A DNA stretch of 14,317 bases, taken from assembly GCA_002455335.1 (NCBI GenBank), contig DKKP01000200.1, forward strand, positions 1-14,317. The letters run 5' to 3'. Below the pieces are notes generated by a model. It was not told the origin of the DNA. It saw only the letters and a program-made list of their open reading frames with translations, and did no database searches. Positions 6,527 to 12,829 of this stretch are shown here, one piece after another (the stretch's first letter is position 1; each line of letters starts with the position of its first letter). Origin of the DNA: Anaerolineales bacterium UBA6663. Lineage in GTDB: Bacteria; Chloroflexota; Anaerolineae; Anaerolineales; UBA6663. The translations under genes were made by a program, and so were the position numbers.

Positions 6527-6946
6527 ATGGCTACCATCTCAACCACCTATCTTGGAGACATGCTGTTCGAGACCCAGGTGGGCCGGCACACCATCAAGAT
6601 CGACGTGCCCGCCGCCATGGGGGGCACCGACCGCGCGCCGACGCCACCTGAGTTTTTTGTGGCCTCGTTGGGAAGTTGCATCGCGGCCTTCGTCGCGCAG
6701 TACTGCGAGCGAAGCGCGATCGACGCCCAGGATCTGCGGGTGGACATCTCGTACGACAAGGCCAACGACCCGACCCGGCTCGTCAACCTGAAAGCGACGG
6801 TTCACATCCCGAACGGGGATTGCGGCGATCGTGTGGGCGCTATCGAGCGGGTCGCCGCGCACTGCCCTGTGCATGCGACGATCAATACCATGGAAGCACT
6901 TCAGATCGAGATCATCTCCAAGGAAGATCTGGTCGGCCAGGTCTAG
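6527..6946 (+). CDS. OsmC-family peroxiredoxin-like protein
   Basis: This 139-residue protein belongs to the OsmC/Ohr/YhfA superfamily of cytoplasmic thiol-dependent hydroperoxide reductases. The peroxidatic cysteine is Cys51 in FFVASLGSCIA, and the second conserved cysteine is Cys113 in AAHCPVHATI, both in the expected family context. The start ATG at 6527 has GAAAGGA about 11 nt upstream. It is the first gene of a plus-strand unit that continues with an XRE-cupin regulator, a NifX-like protein and a thioredoxin-VKOR protein, all consistent with thiol or redox work. Members of this superfamily are also found with sulfur-transfer genes, so a role in reactive sulfur handling next to a possible sulfur-compound reductase is possible but unproven. 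Confidence 0.92.
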   Translation: MATISTTYLGDMLFETQVGRHTIKIDVPAAMGGTDRAPTPPEFFVASLGSCIAAFVAQYCERSAIDAQDLRVDISYDKANDPTRLVNLKATVHIPNGDCGDRVGAIERVAAHCPVHATINTMEALQIEIISKEDLVGQV

Positions 6947-6970
6947 CCTGTCCGACGCCCGCCTGACGCC

Positions 6971-7675
6971 ATGCCTACAGACCCAGACCACACTCCCCGG
7001 CGCGCCAGACGTCAACCCGACAACGACCCCGATGGCGCGGAGCCTGCGCCCCTGGTGGGGCGCAGGCTCCGTGCGCTGCGTCAGGAACGCGGCCTCACGT
7101 TGCGGGGCCTGGCCGAGCGCAGCGATCTGAGCTTCAACACGCTTGGCCTGATCGAACACGGCAAGACGTCGCCGAGCGTCAGCACGCTCCAGCAACTGGC
7201 AGCCGCGCTCGCGGTGCCGATCACGGCATTCTTCGAGGAGGATCGCCCGCTCCAGGCCGTCATCTTCAACCCGCGTGATTTGCGTCGAGACACAGCGTTC
7301 GCCCACGGTTCACTGCAGGATCTTGGCGCCGGCATCGCCGACCACGCACTCGAGCCATTCGTGATCCGCCTGGATCCGGGAGCGACCAGCGGCCCGTGCA
7401 CCATCGTCCACACCGGCCAGGAGTTTGTCTATTGTCTGGCCGGCCAGCTTCGCTATACCGTCGCTGGCCAGAGCTTTCAACTTGGGCCCGGCGACAGCCT
7501 GCTGTTTGAAGCCCACCTGCCGCATTGCTGGGCCAATGCCCTGACCGATCAACCGACGGAGGCCATCCTTGTGCTGGCTCCGCGCGATGATCGCGAACGG
7601 CCTGTCGAGCGTCACCTTCCACCCAACGACTCGACAAAACCCGGTGCCACCCTGCCCGATAAGGAACACTCATGA
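6971..7675 (+). CDS. XRE-family HTH plus cupin transcriptional regulator
   Basis: This 234-residue regulator has an XRE helix-turn-helix at about 28-88, with LRALRQERGLTLRGLAERSD and LIEHGKTSPSVSTLQQLA, and a C-terminal double-stranded beta-helix cupin at about 128-195. Cupin residues that could bind a metal or ligand are His147, Glu151, His182 and His185. Regulators of this MerR-unrelated HTH-cupin type sense small ligands or metals. The first 27 residues are polar and unstructured, and the ATG at 6971 has a poor ribosome binding site, so the start is uncertain. The stop overlaps the next ATG (ATGA at 7672-7675). A strong hairpin lies within the coding sequence at 7039-7070. It probably controls its own operon (inference). 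Confidence 0.88.
   Translation: MPTDPDHTPRRARRQPDNDPDGAEPAPLVGRRLRALRQERGLTLRGLAERSDLSFNTLGLIEHGKTSPSVSTLQQLAAALAVPITAFFEEDRPLQAVIFNPRDLRRDTAFAHGSLQDLGAGIADHALEPFVIRLDPGATSGPCTIVHTGQEFVYCLAGQLRYTVAGQSFQLGPGDSLLFEAHLPHCWANALTDQPTEAILVLAPRDDRERPVERHLPPNDSTKPGATLPDKEHS
7039..7070. repeat. 14-bp perfect hairpin inside the XRE-cupin gene
   Basis: Positions 7039-7052 and 7057-7070 are exact reverse complements (GGAGCCTGCGCCCC and its complement) around a TGGT loop. It covers codons 23-34, at the boundary between the polar N-terminal extension and the helix-turn-helix domain. There is no T-run after it, so it is not a simple terminator. It could limit transcription or translation between the osmC-like gene and the rest of the unit. 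Confidence 0.6.
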
Positions 7676-8178
7676 AGATCGCGATCGTAACCGACGACGA
7701 ACAATCCATCAGCGCGCACTTTGGGCGTGCCCGCTTCTTTCAGGTGGTCACGCTCGAAGACGGACGGGTCGTGTCGCGCGAGCGTCGCGCCAAGCCGGCT
7801 CACGGCGGGCACGGCGCCGGGTCCTCACACGCCGTGTCTTCACACGCCGGGTCCTCACAGGCCGTGACATTGAACGAGGGTTCACACGAGCACGGTCATG
7901 AGCACAGCCACGACCATGATCATCACGATGACCATGCGCATCACTCGGGGCCGGAGGCTGACTCACGCCACGCTGCCATGGCCGCCGCAGTTGCCGATTG
8001 CGAGGCGTTGTTCGCCGGCGGGATGGGGGCTGGCATGCGCGCCGCAGTCCTGGCCCAGGGGGTGCGCCTGTTCCTGACCAACATCCGAAGTATCGACGCC
8101 GCGCTCGAGGCGTATACTCAGGGGCGCCTGGTCGACCTGAGCGATAGCCGGCAGTGCGCGCACGATGCCACGCACTGA
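7672..8178 (+). CDS. NifX/NafY-like FeMo-cofactor-type protein with His-rich insert
   Basis: This 168-residue protein has the fold signature of the dinitrogenase iron-molybdenum cofactor family. The N-terminal MKIAIVTDDEQSISAHFGRA with RFFQVVTLEDG, and the C-terminal MGAGMRAAVLAQGVRLFLTN, match that domain. Between them, residues about 43-100 form an insert that is very rich in His, with HEHGHEHSHDHDHHDDHAHH at 72-91, a probable metal-binding stretch. Before it lie three 15-nt DNA repeats encoding SSHAV, SSHAG and SSQAV. There are no nitrogenase genes in the window, so the protein more likely carries or buffers a metal or metal cluster in another pathway. It overlaps the regulator gene by ATGA, indicating coupled translation. 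The secreted thioredoxin-VKOR gene follows within 26 nt. Confidence 0.85.
   Translation: MKIAIVTDDEQSISAHFGRARFFQVVTLEDGRVVSRERRAKPAHGGHGAGSSHAVSSHAGSSQAVTLNEGSHEHGHEHSHDHDHHDDHAHHSGPEADSRHAAMAAAVADCEALFAGGMGAGMRAAVLAQGVRLFLTNIRSIDAALEAYTQGRLVDLSDSRQCAHDATH
7821..7865 (+). repeat. Three tandem 15-nt repeats in the NifX-like gene
   Basis: GTCCTCACACGCCGT, GTCTTCACACGCCGG and GTCCTCACAGGCCGT run head to tail at 7821-7835, 7836-7850 and 7851-7865. They encode SSHAV-SSHAG-SSQAV in frame. The unit length is a multiple of three, so copy number could change without breaking the gene. Confidence 0.75.
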
Positions 8179-8203
8179 TCAATTTCCATTTGGGGGACAC
8201 ACT

Positions 8204-9271
8204 ATGCGTTCTGCTGTGAGTAGGATCGGATTGGCTCTGGTGATCGGTTTGCTCGGCCTGCGAGCGACCCCCGCGCGCGCGGCCGAAACGACCGTGTGCG
8301 CCGTGCTCTTCTATTCGCCCACCTGCACCCACTGCCACGACGTCATCACAAATACCCTGTTGCCGATGACCGAGCAGTACGGCGATCAACTCAACCTGCT
8401 GGGCGTCGACGTCTCCACCGAAGAGGGCCAGAACCTGTGGGGCATGGCGATCCAGGCCTTCAACGTGCCTGAAGACAGGCGCGGCGTGCCGATGTTGTTC
8501 GTCGACGAGCTCGTGCTGGTCGGCTCGGTCGAGATCCCCGAGCGCTTCCCGATGCTGGTCGAGGGGTACCTGGCCAAGGGCGGGCTTGCCTGCCCCGCGA
8601 TCCCGGGGCTCGAGGCCACCATCGCGCCGACCGAAGCGGCGTCGGCCACCACCACAGGCTCCAATGCGCCGGCCGCGTCGAGCAGCGGCTCCGCGACCCT
8701 ACCGACGACTCAATCGACGGATGTGCTGGCGACCATCGGCCGTGACCCTGTTGGCAACGGGCTGGCGATCGTGGTCTTGATCGGGCTCGTCGCCGTGGCC
8801 GGGGCCGTGGTCGCCCAGAACCGCTATCGCTTCTTTTGGACCCAGGCACCGGGCCGCGAGCAGGCCATTCTGGCGCTCAGCCTTGTCGGGCTTGTTGTGG
8901 CCGGCTACCTCGCCTACGTCGAGTCGGCCGAGGTCTCGGCCATCTGCGGCCCGGTCGGCGATTGCAACACGGTCCAGCAAAGCCCATACGCCAGGCTGTT
9001 CGGCCTGCTCCCGGTCGGCTGGGTCGGCGTGCTCGGTTACATCGGCATCCTGGGCGCCACGTGGCTCGGCACGCGCGAGGCGCGCCTCGCCCGCTTTGCC
9101 ATGGTCGCCTTCGGCGTGGCCTTTTCGATCTACCTGACCTTCCTCGAGCCGTTCGTCATCGGCGCCAGCTGCGCCTGGTGTCTGACCTCGGCCGTGATCA
9201 TGGGCATCCTGCTCTGGCTCACCGCCGACCCGGTCGACACGCCACGTCGCGTGCGCCCGGCACGCGCGTAG
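8204..9271 (+). CDS. Secreted thioredoxin domain fused to vitamin K epoxide reductase (VKOR)
   Basis: This 355-residue protein should form disulfide bonds outside the cytoplasm. A signal peptide (1-26, ending ARA|AET) leads into a thioredoxin-like domain at about 28-128 with the active site SPTCTHCH (Cys41, Cys44). A Ser/Thr/Ala-rich linker (about 137-172) and a membrane helix (about 185-204) follow. The VKOR domain spans about 218-342, with the loop cysteines Cys248 and Cys254, Ser260, and the quinone-side CAWC at Cys323/Cys326. VKOR passes electrons from a thioredoxin-like partner to quinone. The usual bacterial fusion has thioredoxin after VKOR, so this order is reversed. The ATG at 8204 was chosen because GGGGG precedes it and the signal peptide starts there. 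It is last in its operon, before a strong terminator. Confidence 0.9.
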   Translation: MRSAVSRIGLALVIGLLGLRATPARAAETTVCAVLFYSPTCTHCHDVITNTLLPMTEQYGDQLNLLGVDVSTEEGQNLWGMAIQAFNVPEDRRGVPMLFVDELVLVGSVEIPERFPMLVEGYLAKGGLACPAIPGLEATIAPTEAASATTTGSNAPAASSSGSATLPTTQSTDVLATIGRDPVGNGLAIVVLIGLVAVAGAVVAQNRYRFFWTQAPGREQAILALSLVGLVVAGYLAYVESAEVSAICGPVGDCNTVQQSPYARLFGLLPVGWVGVLGYIGILGATWLGTREARLARFAMVAFGVAFSIYLTFLEPFVIGASCAWCLTSAVIMGILLWLTADPVDTPRRVRPARA

Positions 9272-9276
9272 TGCGA

Positions 9277-9322
9277 CGCGAAACAAAGGACCCGGGGCGC
9301 GCCCCGGGTCCTTTGTTTCGCG
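9277..9322. terminator. Bidirectional terminator between convergent operons
   Basis: Positions 9277-9299 are the exact reverse complement of 9300-9322, a 23-bp perfect palindrome. The GC-rich core (9288-9311) is flanked on each strand by TTTGTTT, which gives the U-rich tail in both directions. It begins 5 nt after the thioredoxin-VKOR stop and ends 10 nt before the ABC permease stop on the other strand. Confidence 0.92.
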
Positions 9323-9332
9323 GCCCCACCCT

Positions 9333-10121
9333 TCATCGCACCTGATCCGCCTCGCGCCACCAATGCACGACGGCCACGACGCCGGCCAGTCCCGCCAGCA
9401 CCACGAGTAAGTAGCTATGCCATCCAAGGCGGGCCGCGCTCTGCCCGGCGGCGCCGCTGATCAACGCCGGCACCGACCAGGGGAAGAGATCGCCCCAGCC
9501 CAACACCACCATGATCTGCGCCAGCGCCAGCACAAGGAACATCCAGCCGATCGGCGCCAGGTAGCCATGCCCGATGCCGGCAAGGTACGCGACCCACGGC
9601 ATCAGCAGCGCGGTCAACGCGCCGACCAGGAGCAGATTCGCCACGGCCGACCAGGCCAGTTCCGTCGACCCACCGGGGATGTCGACCGCCCAACCCACCC
9701 CAAAGCCCAGGACGATCACGATCAGGGTCAGTGCCAGGGCCCACGTCAGGGTCACGATCAGCTTGGCGGCCACAATGACGCTGCGCGGCGTAGGCACGGC
9801 CAGCAGCTCCTTGGCCGTGCGCTCCGCAAACTCGCGGCCAAAGACCCAGGCCGTGATCAGGCCAAAGATCAGGGAGCCTGCCACCGCCAGACCCTGGCTC
9901 AAGATCCCGAGATACGTCGGCCAATCTGCGACGCCGGCCATCAGCTGCGCCTTGGTGCTGATCAGGCCCAGGCCCTTCGCCGCCGCCGGGTCCTTGAGGA
10001 TGATCATGAACAGGCCACCGACGCCCGGCAGCAAACAGATGGCCAGCACGCTGAAGCCGAGCAGCGCCGTGCGTCGCGCCTTGAGCGCCTCACCCCACAA
10101 CGCAGCGCCGAACCTGTTCAT
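9333..10121 (-). CDS. ABC-2 type transporter permease
   Basis: This 262-residue integral membrane protein pairs with the ATPase encoded just upstream. Six hydrophobic segments are visible, starting with one at about 20-41 (LLGFSVLAICLLPGVGGLFM) and ending near the C-terminus (SYLLVVLAGLAGVVAVVHWW). An FGREFAERTAKELLAVPTPR sequence after the second segment is typical of ABC-2 permeases of the bacitracin/lantibiotic-export type. The ATG at 10121 was chosen: it overlaps the ATPase stop by ATGA, and the frame upstream of it only shadows the ATPase gene. The substrate cannot be told; drug, peptide or lipid export under TetR control is the usual pattern. Confidence 0.88.
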   Translation of the reverse strand: MNRFGAALWGEALKARRTALLGFSVLAICLLPGVGGLFMIILKDPAAAKGLGLISTKAQLMAGVADWPTYLGILSQGLAVAGSLIFGLITAWVFGREFAERTAKELLAVPTPRSVIVAAKLIVTLTWALALTLIVIVLGFGVGWAVDIPGGSTELAWSAVANLLLVGALTALLMPWVAYLAGIGHGYLAPIGWMFLVLALAQIMVVLGWGDLFPWSVPALISGAAGQSAARLGWHSYLLVVLAGLAGVVAVVHWWREADQVR

Positions 10122-11029
10122 GGGTGACCTCCCGTCAACTTGAGGAAGTGCGCTTCGAGATCGTCCTGTGCCGGAGCCAGCCGGGTCGGCGGCGCACCCG
10201 CGTTCACGAGCACGGTCGCGACCCGATCCGGGGCGGCCAGGGGCTCGGCCCCGGTCACCCAAAGCCGAGCGTCGTGAGCCGTCACCGCATAGCCGGCCTC
10301 TGTCAGCGCGATCCGCGCACGATCGAGATCGCGCGCTTCGACCTCGAGCCGACGCGCGCGCAGGCTTTCGAGCGCGCCCGCGGCAAACTCCCGAATCAGG
10401 CGACCCTGATGGATGATGCCGATGCGCGTCGCCAGTCGATCGACCTCAGCCAGGATGTGGCTCGACATGAACACGGTCACGCCTTCGTCACGCGCCAGCC
10501 CGGCCAGGAGCTCACGCACTTCCACCACACCGGCCGGATCGAGGCCGTTCGCGGGCTCATCCAGGATGAGCAGCTCGGGCGAATGCAGCAGCGCGCGGGC
10601 CAGCCCAAGCCGCTGCAGATTCCCGAGCGACAGGGTGCCCGCCGCGCGCCCGGCATACGGGTCGAGCCCCATCCGCGCGACGATGCGATCGACAACGCCG
10701 CGATCGCGAAGACCGTGTAGCCGGCGCGCCACGTCGAGGTTCTCGCGCACGCTGAGCTCGGCATACGCCGTCGGGCTCTCGACCAGATGCCCGACGCGGC
10801 CCCATGGCCCACGGCCGCCCGAACCGACCGGTTCACCGAATAGCATTACCGATCCAATCGTCGGTCGGATCAGGCCGAGCAACATCCGGATCGTCGTGGT
10901 CTTGCCCGCGCCGTTGAGGCCGAGAAAGGCGTAGATCTCGCCCGGCTCGACGTTGAGATCAAGATCGGTGACGGCCTTCACCGAGCCATACGCTTTGCAC
11001 AGCCCCACGGCATGGATCACGGCGGTCAT
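10118..11029 (-). CDS. ABC transporter ATP-binding protein
   Basis: This 303-residue ATPase powers the adjacent permease. It has the Walker A motif GLNGAGKTT (37-45), a signature motif LSLGNLQRL (133-141) that departs from LSGGQ, the Walker B motif LLILDEP (153-159) followed by ANGLDPAG, and His191 in the SSHIL switch. The Q-loop position reads GHLVESP, so the usual glutamine is replaced; this occurs in the bacitracin/lantibiotic-type subgroup. Residues beyond about 225 form the extra C-terminal domain found in ABC-2 exporters. It overlaps the TetR gene stop by ATGA (11026-11029) and the permease start by ATGA, forming a tightly coupled three-gene operon. Confidence 0.95.
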   Translation of the reverse strand: MTAVIHAVGLCKAYGSVKAVTDLDLNVEPGEIYAFLGLNGAGKTTTIRMLLGLIRPTIGSVMLFGEPVGSGGRGPWGRVGHLVESPTAYAELSVRENLDVARRLHGLRDRGVVDRIVARMGLDPYAGRAAGTLSLGNLQRLGLARALLHSPELLILDEPANGLDPAGVVEVRELLAGLARDEGVTVFMSSHILAEVDRLATRIGIIHQGRLIREFAAGALESLRARRLEVEARDLDRARIALTEAGYAVTAHDARLWVTGAEPLAAPDRVATVLVNAGAPPTRLAPAQDDLEAHFLKLTGGHP

Positions 11030-11631
11030 GGCGCCTCCCCGACGATGTGCCCGGCCACAAGGTCGATCAGCACGGCCATCGTTTCTGCATAGTCGCGCTC
11101 CCCAAGCTCATCCCGATGCAGACCCACCCAGAACAGCGACCGGATCAGATTGACAACCAGCGCCGGCCGGGCCTTTGGGCGGATCCCCTCACGACGCAGC
11201 CGGGCATTGAAGGCTTTGACAAAGGCCCGATCGTTGGCGACGTGCGCCTCGACCTTCTCGGGCGGAAGCTTGCGGATCAGGAGGTCGTAGTCGGCCCGGC
11301 TGAAGGATCGTAACAACGGGTACGCGTCCCAGGTCGTCAGCGCGGCGTTCAGTAGCCGGGCGACGCCGGCGCGGGCGCCCCAGCGCGGGACAAGGGCCTC
11401 GGTCAGCACCCGCGAACGCAACCCGGCCTCGATCGTCTCGAGCACATCCAGACAGAGCGCCTCCTTTGTGTCATAGAAGCGATAGAACGCGCCCTTCGAG
11501 ATCCCGGCTGCTCGGACGATCTCGTCGATGGTCGTCTTGCGCAGGCCCTGCTTTGCAAACAGCTGCGCGCCGGCCTCATGCAGGCGGCTGCGGATATGGT
11601 CGCGCTCGGCGTCGGAAAAGGCTTTGGGCAT
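11026..11631 (-). CDS. TetR/AcrR-family transcriptional regulator
   Basis: This 201-residue regulator has a TetR-type helix-turn-helix at about 33-53 (TTIDEIVRAAGISKGAFYRF, then YDTKEAL) and a helical C-terminal ligand-binding domain with no recognisable specificity. It is the first gene of the operon and overlaps the ABC ATPase start by ATGA, so it most likely represses its own operon and is relieved by a transported compound (inference). The ATG at 11631 has AGAGGTG upstream. An inverted repeat TGACCA-N12-TGGTCA lies directly upstream as a candidate operator. Confidence 0.93.
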   Translation of the reverse strand: MPKAFSDAERDHIRSRLHEAGAQLFAKQGLRKTTIDEIVRAAGISKGAFYRFYDTKEALCLDVLETIEAGLRSRVLTEALVPRWGARAGVARLLNAALTTWDAYPLLRSFSRADYDLLIRKLPPEKVEAHVANDRAFVKAFNARLRREGIRPKARPALVVNLIRSLFWVGLHRDELGERDYAETMAVLIDLVAGHIVGEAP

Positions 11632-11644
11632 CGGAGCACCTCTG

Positions 11645-11668
11645 TGACCAAAAATACGAATCTGGTCA
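11645..11668. promoter_or_regulatory. Candidate TetR operator
   Basis: TGACCA (11645-11650) and TGGTCA (11663-11668) form a six-base inverted repeat with a 12-nt AT-rich spacer. The repeat begins 14 nt upstream of the TetR start codon. TetR regulators bind such symmetric sites over their own promoters. The arms are short, so chance occurrence is not excluded. Confidence 0.45.
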
Positions 11669-11705
11669 TACTGACTCTACCTCACCCCGCCCGGCTGTCA
11701 AGCCC

Positions 11706-11753
11706 GCAAACAAAGCGAGAGCGGGGGCCGCGTCGACGCGGCCCCCGCTCTCG
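11706..11753 (-). terminator. Rho-independent terminator of the ferritin-like gene
   Basis: Positions 11716-11734 and 11735-11753 are exact reverse complements, 19 bp each, centred on CGTCGACG. On the minus strand the stem is followed by CTTTGTTTGC (11715-11706). It starts 23 nt after the ferritin-like gene stop, in the correct direction. Confidence 0.88.
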
Positions 11754-11776
11754 TTGTGTCGTCGCCACAGCCGAGA

Positions 11777-12202
11777 CTAGAGCGGCCACTCGCTCAGGAT
11801 GCGCGCCGTCTCCTCGGCGTGTCCGGTCTCGTCGCGGACCATGTCCTCGAGTTGCACCTGCAGGCCCTTGTCGCCGAAAGCCTCGGCCTCCTCGGCGCGC
11901 TGGGTGTAGTCTTTGCCGGCCTGGCGCTCGGCGACAAGCACGGCTTCGAGCATCTCGCGATTGCTCTTGGCCGCCGGCACGGGGCGCGGCGTGGTGGTCG
12001 GCTCGCCGCCGAGGGCCACGATCTTGTTCGCCAGGAACTGCGCATGAAGTTGCTCGTCGGGTACTTCGGCCATGAAGAACTGCACGAGCTGCGGCCGAAA
12101 CGGGCCATTGGCTTTGGCGGCGTAGGTCAGGTACTGGATGATCGCGCCGAGCTCGCCGGCCAAATCCTCATTGAGGTGCTCGACCATCGTCTTCTTGTCC
12201 AT
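11777..12202 (-). CDS. Ferritin-like diiron protein (bacterioferritin/Dps-like)
   Basis: This 141-residue, all-helical protein carries the diiron ligand pattern Glu17, Glu50-x2-His53, Glu92 and Glu125-x2-His128 across four helices. That pattern defines the ferritin-like superfamily, with a likely role in iron storage or iron-linked peroxide detoxification in the cytoplasm. The length is slightly below true bacterioferritin (about 158), and the Met52 haem ligand position has no clear equivalent. The ATG at 12202 has GGAGG 8 nt upstream, a clear ribosome binding site. It is a single-gene unit with its own terminator, divergent from the ModE-like gene. Which ferritin subgroup it belongs to is uncertain. 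Confidence 0.87.
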   Translation of the reverse strand: MDKKTMVEHLNEDLAGELGAIIQYLTYAAKANGPFRPQLVQFFMAEVPDEQLHAQFLANKIVALGGEPTTTPRPVPAAKSNREMLEAVLVAERQAGKDYTQRAEEAEAFGDKGLQVQLEDMVRDETGHAEETARILSEWPL

Positions 12203-12244
12203 GAATAACCTCCGGGGTTGAATGTGAACGCAACGGCACCCTTG

Positions 12245-12273
12245 ATCTTACTGCGTTTTGATCGGGGCGTCAG
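12245..12273 (-). promoter_or_regulatory. Possible promoter of the ferritin-like gene
   Basis: On the minus strand CTGACG (12273-12268) and TAAGAT (12250-12245) are spaced by 17 nt and match the -35 and -10 consensus at about four of six positions each. This would give a leader of roughly 35 nt. TTGATC occurs twice here, at 12242-12247 and 12258-12263, 16 nt apart, which could be a regulator site. Confidence 0.35.
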
Positions 12274-12304
12274 GTGTCTCTGCCCGGTCACGAAACCGCC
12301 ACTG

Positions 12305-12333
12305 TTCAATCGACAGGCAGGCTGGGTTATGAT
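12305..12333 (+). promoter_or_regulatory. Possible promoter of the ModE-like gene
   Basis: TTCAAT (12305-12310) and TATGAT (12328-12333) are spaced by 17 nt. The -10 match is good and the -35 poor. Transcription would begin near 12340, which fits the start codon at 12362 and excludes upstream in-frame starts. Confidence 0.4.
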
Positions 12334-12361
12334 GGCGACAGACCAACCAAGGACGGCGCCC

Positions 12362-12739
12362 ATGGAACCCAAGTTCAACGTGTGGCTCGAGAAAGACGGC
12401 AAGGTGGTGCTCAGCCCGTGGCGCGTTCGGCTGCTCGAGACGATCGACGAGGTCGGCTCGATCAGCGCGGCCGCTGACACGCTCGACCTGCCCTATCGCC
12501 GCGCCTGGGAGAAGGTGCATGAGATCGAGCAACAGCTCGGTTTCAAGGTCCTCGACACGGCGATCGGCGGGGCGCAAGGGGGCGGCGCGCGGCTGACGGA
12601 CGGGGCCCGTCGCGCGATCGCCCAGTTCCATAGCTTTGCCGATGGCTTCGAGATCGAGGTCGGGCGCCGCTACCGTGAAGCATTCAAGCGCGCCGGCGGA
12701 ACGCGTCGGGCGACCCGCGCCAAGGCCGTGGCGGGCTGA
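12362..12739 (+). CDS. Stand-alone ModE-type winged-helix regulator (no molybdate-binding domain)
   Basis: This 125-residue protein corresponds to the N-terminal DNA-binding half of the molybdate regulator ModE. Residues about 16-60 give the LysR-like winged helix (VRLLETIDEVGSISAAADTL, then YRRAWEKVHEIEQQLG), followed by the family hallmark GGAQGGGARLTDGARR at about 69-84. The TOBE/Mop domains that bind molybdate in full ModE (about 260 residues) are absent. The charged C-terminal tail is short. I chose the ATG at 12362, with AAGGA 8 nt upstream; ATGs at 12329 and 12332 are in frame but poorly supported. It is divergent from the ferritin-like gene. It may control molybdenum uptake or molybdoenzyme genes, but sensing molybdate directly seems unlikely. 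Confidence 0.87.
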   Translation: MEPKFNVWLEKDGKVVLSPWRVRLLETIDEVGSISAAADTLDLPYRRAWEKVHEIEQQLGFKVLDTAIGGAQGGGARLTDGARRAIAQFHSFADGFEIEVGRRYREAFKRAGGTRRATRAKAVAG

Positions 12740-12803
12740 CCGGGCTGGCGCGCCGGGCAGAGCCGACAACTCGTCGAAAGACACCCGTATCGCTGGGCCT
12801 GTT

Positions 12804-12829
12804 TCTGCGTCTTCCTTGATAGACGCAGA
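12804..12829. repeat. Hairpin at the start of the sigma factor gene
   Basis: TCTGCGTC (12804-12811) and GACGCAGA (12822-12829) pair around a 10-nt loop. The last base of the right arm is the A of the upstream ATG candidate. No T-run follows. It may mask translation initiation or act as an operator. Confidence 0.45.

Noticed and set aside
6142..6651. Open frames through the 6142-6526 gap
   Set aside because: They run across the inverted repeats, give Pro/Arg/Gly-rich products without motifs, and overlap the OsmC-like gene in the wrong phase.
8699..9427. Minus-strand open frame opposite the VKOR domain
   Set aside because: It crosses the bidirectional terminator and has no domain, while the opposite strand holds an intact VKOR.
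12740..12828. Terminator after the ModE-like gene
   Set aside because: The short CCGG and GGCGCGCC palindromes are weak and not followed by a T-run, so termination cannot be supported; read-through into the sigma factor gene is possible.
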